Below, piece by piece: positions 34,196 through 42,705 of a stretch of 64,000 nucleotides of DNA. The stretch lies in contig NZ_LT629960.1 of assembly GCF_900104605.1 (NCBI RefSeq), positions 1,860,001 through 1,924,000 of the forward strand, read 5' to 3'. The notes beneath the pieces are model-generated. The model saw only the letters and a program-made list of their open reading frames with translations, was not told where the DNA came from and made no database searches. Origin of the DNA: Tidjanibacter massiliensis. GTDB taxonomy: Bacteria; Bacteroidota; Bacteroidia; Bacteroidales; Rikenellaceae. The translations under genes were made by a program, and so were the position numbers. The stretch's first letter is position 1. Every line of letters starts with the position of its first letter.

Positions 34196-36550
34196 ATGAA
34201 GAGACACATTGGACTGCTGCTGTTGGCAGCGTTGTCGGTCGTATCCTGCAATAAGGAGGGAGAGATTTTTTACAGGGAAGGGGAGCAGAAAACGGAGGAG
34301 GCAGCGGTGACCCGTGCATTGCAAAATGCCAGCGACCCTTTCGCCATCGATGTCATGCAGCAAGCGCTGGACCTCGTGGCGGCCGATGACCCGTCGGTGC
34401 CGCGCATTACCCTGCAGCCGACCGGTTATTACGTGAAGTTCAATCCGCAGGACAGCGTGCAGATGGCGACGCTCGACGGGCTCGGTATCGAATTGTTCAG
34501 CCATCCCCTCGACAACGGGATTTATCCCGAAACCGAACCCGAAGAGGTGACGGAGGACACCCCCATCGTGTATGAACCCCTTTATGCCGTCGTTCCTGCC
34601 GGTTTCGTGTTTCCGGAAGAGGTGGATTACGAACTTATTCACGGCGTATTCATCCAGAACAAACGAGGTCCTGCATCGGATGAGGGCCAGCTACCTGCCG
34701 GGGTGTATGCCAGCGTATTGGATGCGTCGCTTCGGCTGACGGGCAACGTTTCTTCGGCGAGGAGCACCGTACAGCCGTTCCAGCCTTCGGCGAGGCTCAG
34801 GTTTGAAATTACGGATAAATCTGGTTATGGTATTAACAATGATACCCTCCCGCTGGTCGGAGCGAAGGTGCTGGCATTCTACTATACCGATGTTTCGTGG
34901 GGCGTTACCGATGACAACGGCGAGACGGGACCGATATGCACTACCAATACGCCGGTGCGCTACGAGGTGCATTGGGGCGACGACCGTTGGAATGTGTACA
35001 TAGCCAATAAGAACAAGAAAAGGATAAGCATTCTGGACGGCACCCATACGGGGCCGGTGGATGTCGTTTTCGCCGACGGAACCTGGGAGGGGGTGATGTC
35101 CGGCATGCACACGGCCCTTTACTCCTATTTCTACCGGGACTATCCGCTGACGCGCTACCTGATAAAAGGCGATTATACCCTCGATATAGCGACGATGACG
35201 AAAGGCGGAAGGAGCAGCGCCGCTCCCGTACGGCCGTTACGTGAAATATACTTTTACGGAAAATATAAAGGAGCATCCCGGTATCATACACCGGAAAAGG
35301 CGATGAATACGATGTTCCACGAACTGGGGCACATTTCACACCATAAACTGGAACCGTTGAAGTTCAATCTTAGGGCATTGGGGAAAGACGGCGAATCGTG
35401 GGCGACCGGCGTGGAATATGCCTACATGAAGTCCTTCTTTCCGGAGTATACCGACCCTAATAACAGAGGGGAGAAAAATAAATATACCCGCGTGGTCGAA
35501 TGTCTGCTGAAGAACGGATTTTCGATGGGCGACATCCAGCACGGTTTTCACGAGAGCGGTAACTGGGCTTCCTGGCAGATAGAGATGAGACGCATCGTGA
35601 CCGGCAGGACGGACATGACTGACGATGAAAAGGAGCGGTTGTGCGAGATAGTGAATATCATTTTCAGTCATCCCAACGACGCCGCCCTAGACCTGCGCGA
35701 TATCGTGGAGGCGGAGTATGAATCGGTCGGTTTGAACCAACTCGTTCGGCTCCGTCTGAACGAAGATGCGAGAAAACTCTCCTCCAAAAGCAGTAATCTG
35801 CTCTCCATAGAGGGTTGGGAGATAGCGGACAGCGACGGCGTTTCGGTGCCGCACCAGTACACGGACAACTCCCTGTTCGTCTATTTCACCCGGCCGGGGA
35901 GAAAGAAGATTCGGCTTACCGCCAATGTTTTCGGAGGAGAACGGGTGTATGAAAAGGAGCTGAATGTCGGTTCGCAGGACATCGTCGAACGGCCGGCGGA
36001 CCCGATTGTCGGCCGGGAGGAGGTATTTAAACTGCGTCAGACGCTGACGGATGCCGGCGTCGAGGTGAAGAAGTGGGCCAGCGGCGACAATAAAACGGAA
36101 CTGCTCTCTTTCCCCTCCAATGTGCCCAACGGAAGGTTCCGGTTTACCGAAAAGGGCGAACGTACCGTCAAAGTCACGGTATATTATCCGACGCTGCGGG
36201 GGACGGTGGAGTATGAGATAAAAACGCTGGTGCGCGACCCCGAGTCCGATGAAATCTTTTACATCCTGAATCCTCCGGAACTTTTCGCCTACGATACGAC
36301 CTACCGGGCGATGTACGGTGTCGTCGGGGAGAAGATAACGGGCATCGAACGGATTGAGTGCGACCACTGCCATTATCTTTTTTATCTCTATTTCGATGAT
36401 TCGTGGAGTTTCGACAGAAACAGCGGCGTCCTCTCTTTTTCCATTCCGAAGCACGGTACCTACCTGGATTATTGCCTGACGATATTTTATACCGTGGAGA
36501 CCTCCGATGATGTGCGGGAGGCCCGGCTGTTCGTCTCCAATTACCGGTAA
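34196..36550 (+). CDS. Lipoprotein with HExxH zinc-peptidase motif
   Basis: 784 residues with signal MKRHIGLLLLAALSVVSC (lipobox Cys18). His375-Glu376-Leu-Gly-His379 (MFHELGHISHH) with ESWATGVEY about 25 residues later suggests a metallopeptidase of gluzincin type, the latter Glu as possible third ligand. The N-terminal 200 residues are strand-rich and may include a carboxypeptidase-regulatory-like region (PLVGAKVLAFYYTD with GVTDDNGETG). The C-terminal 250 residues look like Ig-like strands. Third gene of the lipoprotein run, 17 bases after gene B. Extracellular or periplasmic protein processing is plausible; the target is unknown. Confidence 0.7.
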   Translation: MKRHIGLLLLAALSVVSCNKEGEIFYREGEQKTEEAAVTRALQNASDPFAIDVMQQALDLVAADDPSVPRITLQPTGYYVKFNPQDSVQMATLDGLGIELFSHPLDNGIYPETEPEEVTEDTPIVYEPLYAVVPAGFVFPEEVDYELIHGVFIQNKRGPASDEGQLPAGVYASVLDASLRLTGNVSSARSTVQPFQPSARLRFEITDKSGYGINNDTLPLVGAKVLAFYYTDVSWGVTDDNGETGPICTTNTPVRYEVHWGDDRWNVYIANKNKKRISILDGTHTGPVDVVFADGTWEGVMSGMHTALYSYFYRDYPLTRYLIKGDYTLDIATMTKGGRSSAAPVRPLREIYFYGKYKGASRYHTPEKAMNTMFHELGHISHHKLEPLKFNLRALGKDGESWATGVEYAYMKSFFPEYTDPNNRGEKNKYTRVVECLLKNGFSMGDIQHGFHESGNWASWQIEMRRIVTGRTDMTDDEKERLCEIVNIIFSHPNDAALDLRDIVEAEYESVGLNQLVRLRLNEDARKLSSKSSNLLSIEGWEIADSDGVSVPHQYTDNSLFVYFTRPGRKKIRLTANVFGGERVYEKELNVGSQDIVERPADPIVGREEVFKLRQTLTDAGVEVKKWASGDNKTELLSFPSNVPNGRFRFTEKGERTVKVTVYYPTLRGTVEYEIKTLVRDPESDEIFYILNPPELFAYDTTYRAMYGVVGEKITGIERIECDHCHYLFYLYFDDSWSFDRNSGVLSFSIPKHGTYLDYCLTIFYTVETSDDVREARLFVSNYR

Positions 36551-36585
36551 TCCCGTTTCGTGGAGACGGGGCTCGGCCGGAAACC

Positions 36586-36628
36586 GGAACGGCTGCAAGG
36601 GAAATTCCCCTGCAGCCGTTCCTCTTTG
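36586..36628 (+). terminator. Terminator of the lipoprotein locus
   Basis: GGAACGGCTGCA (36586-36597) pairs perfectly with TGCAGCCGTTCC (36611-36622) and is followed by TCTTTG, 35 bases beyond the 784-residue gene. Confidence 0.75.
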
Positions 36629-36633
36629 TCCGG

Positions 36634-36706
36634 AGCCGCAACCGAGACTTGAACTCGGGACCTCTTCATTACGAGTGAAACGCTCTACCAACTGAGCTAT
36701 TGCGGC
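36634..36706 (-). tRNA. tRNA-Thr, anticodon CGU
   Basis: 73 bases folding as a complete cloverleaf: acceptor GCCGCAA/TTGCGGC, D-arm GCTC/GAGC, anticodon stem TTTCA/TGAAG with loop CTCGTAA (anticodon CGT, reads ACG), T-arm CCGAG/CTCGG with loop TTCAAGT. The discriminator base is U, as suits threonine. The CCA end is not encoded (the next bases are CCG). Confidence 0.95.
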
Positions 36707-36797
36707 CTCTTTATGCGGGGCAAATATAGGACATTTCATTTAAATGACGAAGTTTTCCGGGCGGAAATTTTGTCCGCGCGGCGTTATATGCTTTTTT

Positions 36798-36828
36798 TGC
36801 AGGCATTATTGCTATCTTCGCGCCTGCA
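36798..36828. repeat. Inverted repeat TGCAGGC/GCCTGCA around a -7-like element
   Basis: Seven-base arms at 36798-36804 and 36822-36828 enclose TATCTTCG (36813-36820), one base from TAnnTTTG, 40 bases before the next gene. It could be an operator or chance. Confidence 0.35.
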
Positions 36829-36867
36829 AAACGATACATACGTATTCTCAGCAAAAGGTCTGTCAAG

Positions 36868-37572
36868 ATGATGAAACCGGTACTTAGGCCGACGGGGGAG
36901 GACAGCTACGTTATCGCCTATCTCCCTGCCGCCGACGGAGATGATTTCGATTTCGCTGCGGAGCTCGCCCGTTCGAGGAGGCAGGAGGACGAACGCGATT
37001 TCGAGGGAGCCTGCAATACGCGGCTGCATGCGTTCCAGCGGTTGGTGGATATGATTCCCGAAGAGGGGGAGACCGTGCTGGAGTGGGAGGATGAGCCGAC
37101 ACAGGCCGCCGTGCTGACCGGTTACTGTTCCGGCATCGACCATTTTCTGGCCGGAGACTGGGAGATGGCCGCCGCCATTTTCGAGATGCTGCTCGACGTA
37201 GACCCCGAAGACCATACCGAAGCGACCATTCCGTTGGCTTATACCTACATCGCCATGGAAGAGTATGAGTCGTTCGACGATATTATCAACGACGTGAACG
37301 ACAAGTATATCGACAAGGTAATCTTGACCCTGTGGAGCGAATTCCGGCGGACGGGCACGCTGCCCCATGGCGAGGTAGTGAGGCTGCGCAGCCGCTTCCG
37401 GCCCTATTATGACGAATTTCTGGCCGGGGAGCATCCCGTCAGTGACGCTTACCTGCAGGAGATACGTGCCGAAAGGCCCTCCAAAGAGGCGCTCGCCAGG
37501 GAACTGTGGCTCCAGACCGAACATTTGTGGTCGCTCTTCCCGGGTTTCGTCGAGGCGCTTCGGAAGGCGTGA
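36868..37572 (+). CDS. Conserved hypothetical TPR-like cytoplasmic protein
   Basis: 234 residues, acidic, with no signal peptide. The central part (about residues 85-140, for example GDWEMAAAIFEMLLDVDPEDHTEATIPLAYTYIAMEEY) reads like one or two tetratricopeptide-type helical hairpins; the rest is helical. No catalytic motif is seen. The function is unknown. It is 48 bases upstream of the radical SAM gene on the same strand, so cotranscription is likely. Confidence 0.7.
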   Translation: MMKPVLRPTGEDSYVIAYLPAADGDDFDFAAELARSRRQEDERDFEGACNTRLHAFQRLVDMIPEEGETVLEWEDEPTQAAVLTGYCSGIDHFLAGDWEMAAAIFEMLLDVDPEDHTEATIPLAYTYIAMEEYESFDDIINDVNDKYIDKVILTLWSEFRRTGTLPHGEVVRLRSRFRPYYDEFLAGEHPVSDAYLQEIRAERPSKEALARELWLQTEHLWSLFPGFVEALRKA

Positions 37573-37620
37573 GGCCCCGTGAGGAGGACTCCGTGCGGGA
37601 ACTTTTTTCAATCGAGAACG

Positions 37621-38565
37621 ATGATATATCCCTGGGGTGACGAGAGGCCTTTCAACAGCTATTCGGGCTACTTCCGGAGACTGTTCGGAGGGCGTGTGCA
37701 GAAGCTGGCCGTCAATGCCGGCTTTACGTGTCCCAACCGCGACGGACGGGTGGGAACGGGTGGCTGCACCTTCTGCAACAACGAGGCTTTCACCCCTTCG
37801 TATTGTCAGCCCTTCAAAAGCGTCGCCCGCCAGATAGAAGAAGGTATCGAATTTCACCGCAACCGGTATCGTCGGGCCGAACGCTACCTCGTCTATTTCC
37901 AATCCTTTTCGAATACATACGCGCCGCTGGAGCGGTTGCGGGCCGTGTACGGCGAGGCGCTCGCCAACCCCCTCGTGGCGGGTATCGTGGTGGGGACACG
38001 TCCGGACTGCGTGGACGATGCGGTACTCGATTACTTCGCGGAGCTGGCCCGCACCTGTTACGTGGCCGTTGAGTACGGCATCGAGTCGTGTTACGACGAA
38101 ACGCTCCGTGCCGTGAACCGGGGGCACGATTTCGACTGCGCACGCCGTGCTGTGGAGGCGACCGCCGCACGCGGAATACATGTCGGGGCGCATTTCATTC
38201 TCGGGCTGCCGGGCGAGACCGACGGGATGATGACCGCCCAGACGGAGACCATCAATGCGCTCCCCCTGACGACGGTCAAGTTCCACCAGCTCCAGATATT
38301 CCGGGATACCCCCATGGAGGCGGACTGGAAGGCACATCCGGAACGATACCGCTTCCGTACCCTCGACGAATATATGGAACTTTTCATCGGCATCCTGCGC
38401 CGGCTGCGGCCCGACCTGGTCGTGGAACGTTTCGCCGGAGAGGCTCCGCCGCGGTTCCACTGCGGGCCGACCTGGGGCCTTATCCGCAACGAACAGTTGA
38501 TGGCCATGCTCGAAAGACGTCTGCTCGAAACGGGCGCCTGGCAGTCCCAGCTCTGGGAGGGGTAG
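37621..38565 (+). CDS. TIGR01212-family radical SAM protein (YhcC/YtqA type)
   Basis: 314 residues. The N-terminal FGGRVQKLAVNAGFTCPNRDG, then GTGGCTFCNN, is the family hallmark; the cluster ligands are the Cys of TCPNRDG and the two of GGCTFC. Later blocks are VGTRPDC, EYGIESC, GAHFILGLPGET (about residues 194-205) and KFHQLQIFRDTPM. The biochemical reaction of the family is not settled to my knowledge. The start at 37621 (MIYPWGDERPFNSYS) fits homologues better than the GTG upstream. It ends at a shared terminator opposite pfkA. Confidence 0.88.
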   Translation: MIYPWGDERPFNSYSGYFRRLFGGRVQKLAVNAGFTCPNRDGRVGTGGCTFCNNEAFTPSYCQPFKSVARQIEEGIEFHRNRYRRAERYLVYFQSFSNTYAPLERLRAVYGEALANPLVAGIVVGTRPDCVDDAVLDYFAELARTCYVAVEYGIESCYDETLRAVNRGHDFDCARRAVEATAARGIHVGAHFILGLPGETDGMMTAQTETINALPLTTVKFHQLQIFRDTPMEADWKAHPERYRFRTLDEYMELFIGILRRLRPDLVVERFAGEAPPRFHCGPTWGLIRNEQLMAMLERRLLETGAWQSQLWEG

Positions 38566-38623
38566 AGGGGGGGCGCCTGCGGCCTGTTGCCGGTGCTTCC
38601 ATGCGGTCGTATGGATATGAGAG

Positions 38624-38648
38624 GCCCCGTACCTTTCGGGTACGGGGC
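38624..38648. terminator. Bidirectional terminator between radical SAM gene and pfkA
   Basis: GCCCCGTACC/GGTACGGGGC perfect stem with a short loop, between convergent genes. Confidence 0.7.
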
Positions 38649-38677
38649 GTTCGTTTCTGCGGGCATGTCCGCAGCTT

Positions 38678-39658
38678 TTATATGGAGAGCATTTTGATGG
38701 TCTGTATCAGGTCGCGGTTTATCGGCTTGTCGTCGCGTATCGCCTTCGAGAAGGGGACATAGATGAGTTTGTCGTCCTGTATGCCTACCATGACGTTCCG
38801 CTGTCCCTCGATGATGGCGTCCACCGCCGCTTCGCCCATCCGGGTAGCCAGAATCCGGTCGGCCGCCGTGGGCGAACCTCCGCGCTGGATGTGACCGAGG
38901 ATGGTGACGCGCACCTCGTACTCCGGATACTCCTGCTTCACCCGTTCGGCGAGCCCCATGGCTCCCCCCGTCACTTCGCTTTCGGCCACGAGTACGATGC
39001 TGCTGCTTTTGCTCTTGCGGAAACCGTTCTGAATGAGTTCGGCCAACTGGTCTACCTCGGTGGCGATTTCCGGTATGATGGCCGCCTCCGCACCGGTGGC
39101 TATCGCGCCGTTGAGGGCAAGGAACCCGGCATTGCGTCCCATCACTTCGATGAAGAAGAGCCGTTCGTGCGACATGGCCGTGTCGCGTATCTTGTCCACC
39201 GCCTCCATGATGGTGTTCAGGGCCGTGTCATAACCTATCGTCGTATCCGTGCCGGAGAGGTCGTTGTCTATCGTTCCGGGAAGGCCCACAATCGGGAAGT
39301 TGAATTCGGCCGCGAACTCCCTCGCTCCGGCCAGCGAACCGTCGCCGCCTATCACCACGAGCGCGTCGATGTGTTCGCGCTGCATGTTCTCGAACGCCTG
39401 CCGGCGTCCTTCGGGGGTCTGGAACTCCTTGCTCCGGGCCGTTTTCAGGATGGTTCCGCCGAGCTGGATGATGTTGCTTACGTTTTCCGTGCGGAACGTT
39501 TCAATCTCTCCGTTCAGGAGTCCCCTGTATCCGTGGTAGATGCCCTTGACCTCGAAGCCGTTGTACAGGGCGGTACGGGTCACCGCACGGATGGCGGCAT
39601 TCATGCCGGGGGCATCGCCGCCGGATGTCAGTATGCCTATGCAGTTAATACCGAGCAT
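38678..39658 (-). CDS. pfkA: 6-phosphofructokinase, ATP-type
   Basis: A 326-residue glycolytic enzyme phosphorylating fructose-6-P to fructose-1,6-bis[19 protein letters not shown] (about residues 8-25) and [11 protein letters not shown] (about 102-112; the Gly after GGD favours ATP over pyrophosphate) form the nucleotide site. [12 protein letters not shown] (about 126-137) holds the catalytic Asp, and [10 protein letters not shown] (about 173-182) binds the sugar. Length is standard. It is transcribed convergently to the radical SAM gene; a -7 element lies about 105 bases upstream. Confidence 0.96.
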   Translation of the reverse strand: MLGINCIGILTSGGDAPGMNAAIRAVTRTALYNGFEVKGIYHGYRGLLNGEIETFRTENVSNIIQLGGTILKTARSKEFQTPEGRRQAFENMQREHIDALVVIGGDGSLAGAREFAAEFNFPIVGLPGTIDNDLSGTDTTIGYDTALNTIMEAVDKIRDTAMSHERLFFIEVMGRNAGFLALNGAIATGAEAAIIPEIATEVDQLAELIQNGFRKSKSSSIVLVAESEVTGGAMGLAERVKQEYPEYEVRVTILGHIQRGGSPTAADRILATRMGEAAVDAIIEGQRNVMVGIQDDKLIYVPFSKAIRDDKPINRDLIQTIKMLSI

Positions 39659-39763
39659 ATCGTTTGTTTTTTAATCGAATATCGTTCTCTCCGGGATTCA
39701 ATAATCGTGCAAATGAAGGTCCGTTTCCCTTTTTGCCGTTCGTACGGGATGCAGACCACGGTG

Positions 39764-39771
39764 CAAAATTA
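39764..39771 (-). promoter_or_regulatory. -7 promoter element of pfkA
   Basis: Minus-strand TAATTTTG matches TAnnTTTG and predicts a leader of about 100 bases. No -33 element seen. Confidence 0.4.
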
Positions 39772-39897
39772 CCATAAAATACACGAGTAACGGTCCCTGC
39801 TGCCCTTTTATTTCATTTGCAGCGGTGCGGCCTCTCCATGTTATTTGCGGTCTTTCGCATCTCTTTGGCAGGACCGGGGGAATATAATTGTGATATT

Positions 39898-39930
39898 ATT
39901 GCGTCCTTTTATATTATTTTAATAAATTTG
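39898..39930 (+). promoter_or_regulatory. Promoter of the short peptide and fimbrillin-like genes
   Basis: TAAATTTG (39923-39930) matches TAnnTTTG, with ATTG (39898-39901) 21 bases upstream. It predicts a leader of about 55 bases. Confidence 0.5.
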
Positions 39931-39988
39931 TATTCGTATAACTGTCAGGCGGTGTGCAATGTAACCGCCGGAAATTGAAAAGTTGCGC

Positions 39989-40129
39989 ATGATGGAAAAA
40001 GAGATTTACGCCGCTCCCGTCGCGGAGATGGTGGGAGTGGCGTGCGAGGGGGGCATCGCGCTCTCCTATGGTGCGGAGGGGGCCGCCGGCGGTGACCTCC
40101 GGGTGGATGATACGGATTTGGAATGGTAA
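39989..40129 (+). CDS. 46-residue peptide of the short-peptide-before-surface-protein type
   Basis: The frame begins MMEKEIYAAPVAEM, continues with VACEGGIALSYGAEG and ends in the acidic tail DDTDLEW. Short peptides of this design (a YxAP-like start, a Gly-rich SYG centre, an acidic end) often precede fimbrillin or other surface lipoprotein genes in Alistipes-like bacteria; I give this from memory, not from a search. The role is unknown. Its stop lies five bases before the next gene's ATG. Confidence 0.6.
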   Translation: MMEKEIYAAPVAEMVGVACEGGIALSYGAEGAAGGDLRVDDTDLEW

Positions 40130-40134
40130 GGCGT

Positions 40135-41505
40135 ATGAAACATGGTTATGTGACGGCGGCATGCCGAGTGGGTGTGCTGGCCGGTATTGCGGCTCTGGCG
40201 GCATGTGCCGGAACCGGGGAAGGAAATGACGGTCGGAACGGCGTACGCATCGTATCGGGTGCCTATCCGGACGGGGAAGGTACGCGGGTGGCGTACGAAT
40301 ACGACGGGGAAGCCCATCGCGTGGTGTGGTCGGAGGGCGATGCGCTCCGGGTGGCGGCTTTTGCGGAGGGGGCACGTGTGGCCGACGGCGGCAGGCTGTG
40401 GAGCCGTTTCGACATGGTGGCCGATGGCGGTTTCGATGCCTCGTATATGTTGTTTGCGGGGGATGCCCTCGTTCCGCCGGATGCCGGGCCGTTTTCACAG
40501 CAACGGCTCTATGCCCTGTATCCGGCCGGTATGCTCGTCGGGGATGCGGACGATTCGCTGCTCTTTCCCGCCGTACAGGCGTACTCCCCGGATGCTTTCG
40601 ATACCGAAGCCGTGCTGATGGTGGCCGCTCCGGTGGAGGCGGAGATACCGCAGGAGGGTACGGTGCATACGGCTCCGTTCCGATTCGCTCACTATACGGG
40701 TTACCTGCGGCTGTCGCCGAAGGATATGCCGGCGGCCCTGTCGGATGAACGCGTCAGCCGTATCGTGCTGGAGAGCCTGGAGGGGGTTCCCATGGCCGGC
40801 GGTTTTACGGTGTCGATAGACGATGCGGGCGGCGGCTGGACGCTGGTTCCCGGTGCGGATACGGAAAGTACCGTAACCCTTGACTGTTCGGGCAGCACCG
40901 TAACGGTGGGGGAACTCGGTGACTGCTGGTTCGCTCTGCTGCCGGGGAACTACGGCAGGGTGGCGGTCACCGTCGCTACCGAATCGGGTGCGGCCGTACG
41001 GATGGAGCGGGACGGACTCGCAATGGCATCCGGGGTCATCAAGGTGCAGGATATCCATTTCGGGAGCGGCGATACCGTGAGCCGTACCTTTACCATGGAC
41101 GGCGGCGACCTCGGTATACGGGATTATGTGAACGGGGAGACGCTGACCGGCACGGAGAATGGAGTGGAGTTCGGCTTTCTGAAACTGAAATATACCGTGT
41201 CCGGGAGCGACAAGTACATGGAGTTCGGCAAACGGGGCGGAATGCTGTGGAATACCGCTGCGCTGCCCGGCCGGGTGGTGAGCGTGGAGGTGGATTGTAC
41301 GGAGGCATATAACTCCCGCTTTATCGAAGTCGGTATGGGAACCTCTTCCGGGACGTACGAATATACCCGGATGGGTACTACGTCCGAGTTCAACAGTTTC
41401 GAGGCACCGGACGGAAGCGATTACCGGTACGTCAGTATCGAGAATACCGGTACCGCTGCCGCCGTCGTCCGGAGTATCAGGATAATCTGCGTGCAGGCCG
41501 GGTGA
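40135..41505 (+). CDS. Fimbrillin-like / surface adhesin lipoprotein
   Basis: 456 residues. The signal sequence ends in the lipobox LAAC at about residue 28. The mature part resembles Bacteroidota fimbrillin-like proteins: an early RVAYEYDGEAHRVVWSEGDALRV segment (a beta-sandwich opening with WxxGD), HYTGYLRLSPKD (about residue 183), and a second half of strands such as FGFLKLKYTVSGSDKYMEFG that may be a separate beta-sandwich (about 330-456). These proteins make pilus tips or stalks or act as adhesins. The start at 40135 gives the signal peptide. No fimbrial assembly partners are adjacent. Confidence 0.65.
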   Translation: MKHGYVTAACRVGVLAGIAALAACAGTGEGNDGRNGVRIVSGAYPDGEGTRVAYEYDGEAHRVVWSEGDALRVAAFAEGARVADGGRLWSRFDMVADGGFDASYMLFAGDALVPPDAGPFSQQRLYALYPAGMLVGDADDSLLFPAVQAYSPDAFDTEAVLMVAAPVEAEIPQEGTVHTAPFRFAHYTGYLRLSPKDMPAALSDERVSRIVLESLEGVPMAGGFTVSIDDAGGGWTLVPGADTESTVTLDCSGSTVTVGELGDCWFALLPGNYGRVAVTVATESGAAVRMERDGLAMASGVIKVQDIHFGSGDTVSRTFTMDGGDLGIRDYVNGETLTGTENGVEFGFLKLKYTVSGSDKYMEFGKRGGMLWNTAALPGRVVSVEVDCTEAYNSRFIEVGMGTSSGTYEYTRMGTTSEFNSFEAPDGSDYRYVSIENTGTAAAVVRSIRIICVQAG

Positions 41506-41532
41506 CCTGCGCCCTTTTCAGCCCCCGTAAGG

Positions 41533-41563
41533 CGACAGCCCGGCACGAATTGCCGGGCTGTCG
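41533..41563 (+). terminator. Terminator of the fimbrillin-like gene
   Basis: CGACAGCCCGGCA (41533-41545) pairs perfectly with TGCCGGGCTGTCG (41551-41563), 28 bases past the stop. There is no long T run after it. Confidence 0.6.
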
Positions 41564-41708
41564 TGGTTGAAGGCGGGCCGTTGTCTTTTGTATCTATCCC
41601 GTGTTCATACGGTGTCTTTGCTTTTTCGGAGCATTAATTTATGCGTATAATATATATTAGGAAAATTCTTTGTTTCTTTGCAGCATCGAATTTTCAGATT
41701 CACCGTGA

Positions 41709-42538
41709 ATGATTAGCATTGTTACGGCCATTCACAATTAAATCGGCATGAATCGGCTTTTTTATGAAACGCTGAAACGAAATACCCGCAATGTTTACGA
41801 GCTGATTATTATCGACAACAATTCGACCGACGGGTCGCGCGAATTTTTCCGGGAGCATGCCGATACGGTGATTGAAAACCCCGGCAACTACTCCTACCCT
41901 TATTGTCAGAATCAAGGCATTGCCGCCGCCCGTTACGACTATCTCGTTTTTCTGAACAACGACGTGCTGGTGCCGGCAGGATGGGATGAACATCTGCTTC
42001 GGACGATGCACGTCAGCGGAGCCGATGCCATCTCTCCCTGTTCGAACGACGATATGGAGTCGCGGGCTGTCCAGCGCCGTATCAATACCCGGTGGAAATA
42101 TGTAAAGTATCCGCTGCTTAAGTTGTTCGGGACACGGTATGCTGTGCTGCGGTTGATGAAAAGGCTGATGTATCCCGATTTCGAACGGTTCGCTGCCGTC
42201 GCTGGGAGCGGTTCGGCGAACGGACGGCCGAGGGGTTTACCGGCTCCTGCATCCTGCTTACGCGCCGGGTAATCGAACGGGTAGGCCCGTGGGACGAACG
42301 TGTACAGGCGGCCGATTTCGATTATTTCTGTACCCTCAAACAATATTGCATAGGGCATGGGAAGGAGGGCTTGCGTCCCATGTGCGTGGCATTGGGCGTC
42401 TATGTCCATCATTACCAGCGCCTCACCTTCAAGGTGAAGCATCCCTCTTATCTCGATTCGGCGGGCATGGTCGAATTCCGCGACAAATGGGGCGGCCGCG
42501 AGGCTGCTCTGCTGGCCGATATCGAGGTGAACCGTTAG
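41709..42538 (+). pseudogene. Glycosyltransferase family 2 pseudogene (nonsense plus frameshift)
   Basis: The frame opens MISIVTAIHN at 41709, meets TAA at 41739-41741 where GT2 relatives have Gln (HNQ), then continues in the same frame with IGMNRLFYETLKRN, ELIIIDNNSTDGS and DYLVFLNNDVLVPAGWD. Near 42195-42210, after FERFAAV, homology moves to another frame (WERFGERTAEGFTGSC, VGPWDERVQAADFDYF, HHYQRLTF) and runs to TAG at 42536-42538. The length from the internal ATG at 41748 to that stop is not a multiple of three. Two independent lesions argue for a genuine dead gene rather than one sequencing error. It lies alone between the fimbrillin-like and BACON genes. Confidence 0.82.
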
Positions 42539-42705
42539 CCTTTTCCCGGCCGGGGCCGTCGTGTGGAGCGGTTGGGTCCTGTCGGAAATAGGGGCGGTCA
42601 GCGTTGGGTTGTTCCGTAGGAAGCGTTTTTCGTCCGGCGGGAAATTGTACGGCAAGGGCAGACCCGTCCATGGCCTGCCCTCGGATTCGTTGCAGAGTGG
42701 TGCCG

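Larger units (their letters stand above)
39659..39988. other. Divergent region between pfkA and the short peptide gene
   Basis: This 330-base stretch has no gene. It contains the pfkA element at 39764-39771 and, on the other side, the promoter at 39898-39930. Between them I see only unstructured sequence. Confidence 0.55.

Noticed and set aside
36784-38460. A 558-codon minus-strand frame antisense to the TPR-like and radical SAM genes
   Set aside because: The radical SAM motifs are unambiguous on the plus strand; the antisense translation is low-complexity and without motifs.
42190-42215. Programmed frameshifting in the GT2 gene
   Set aside because: No slippery heptamer is seen at the junction, and an upstream stop already interrupts the gene, so decay is the simpler reading.
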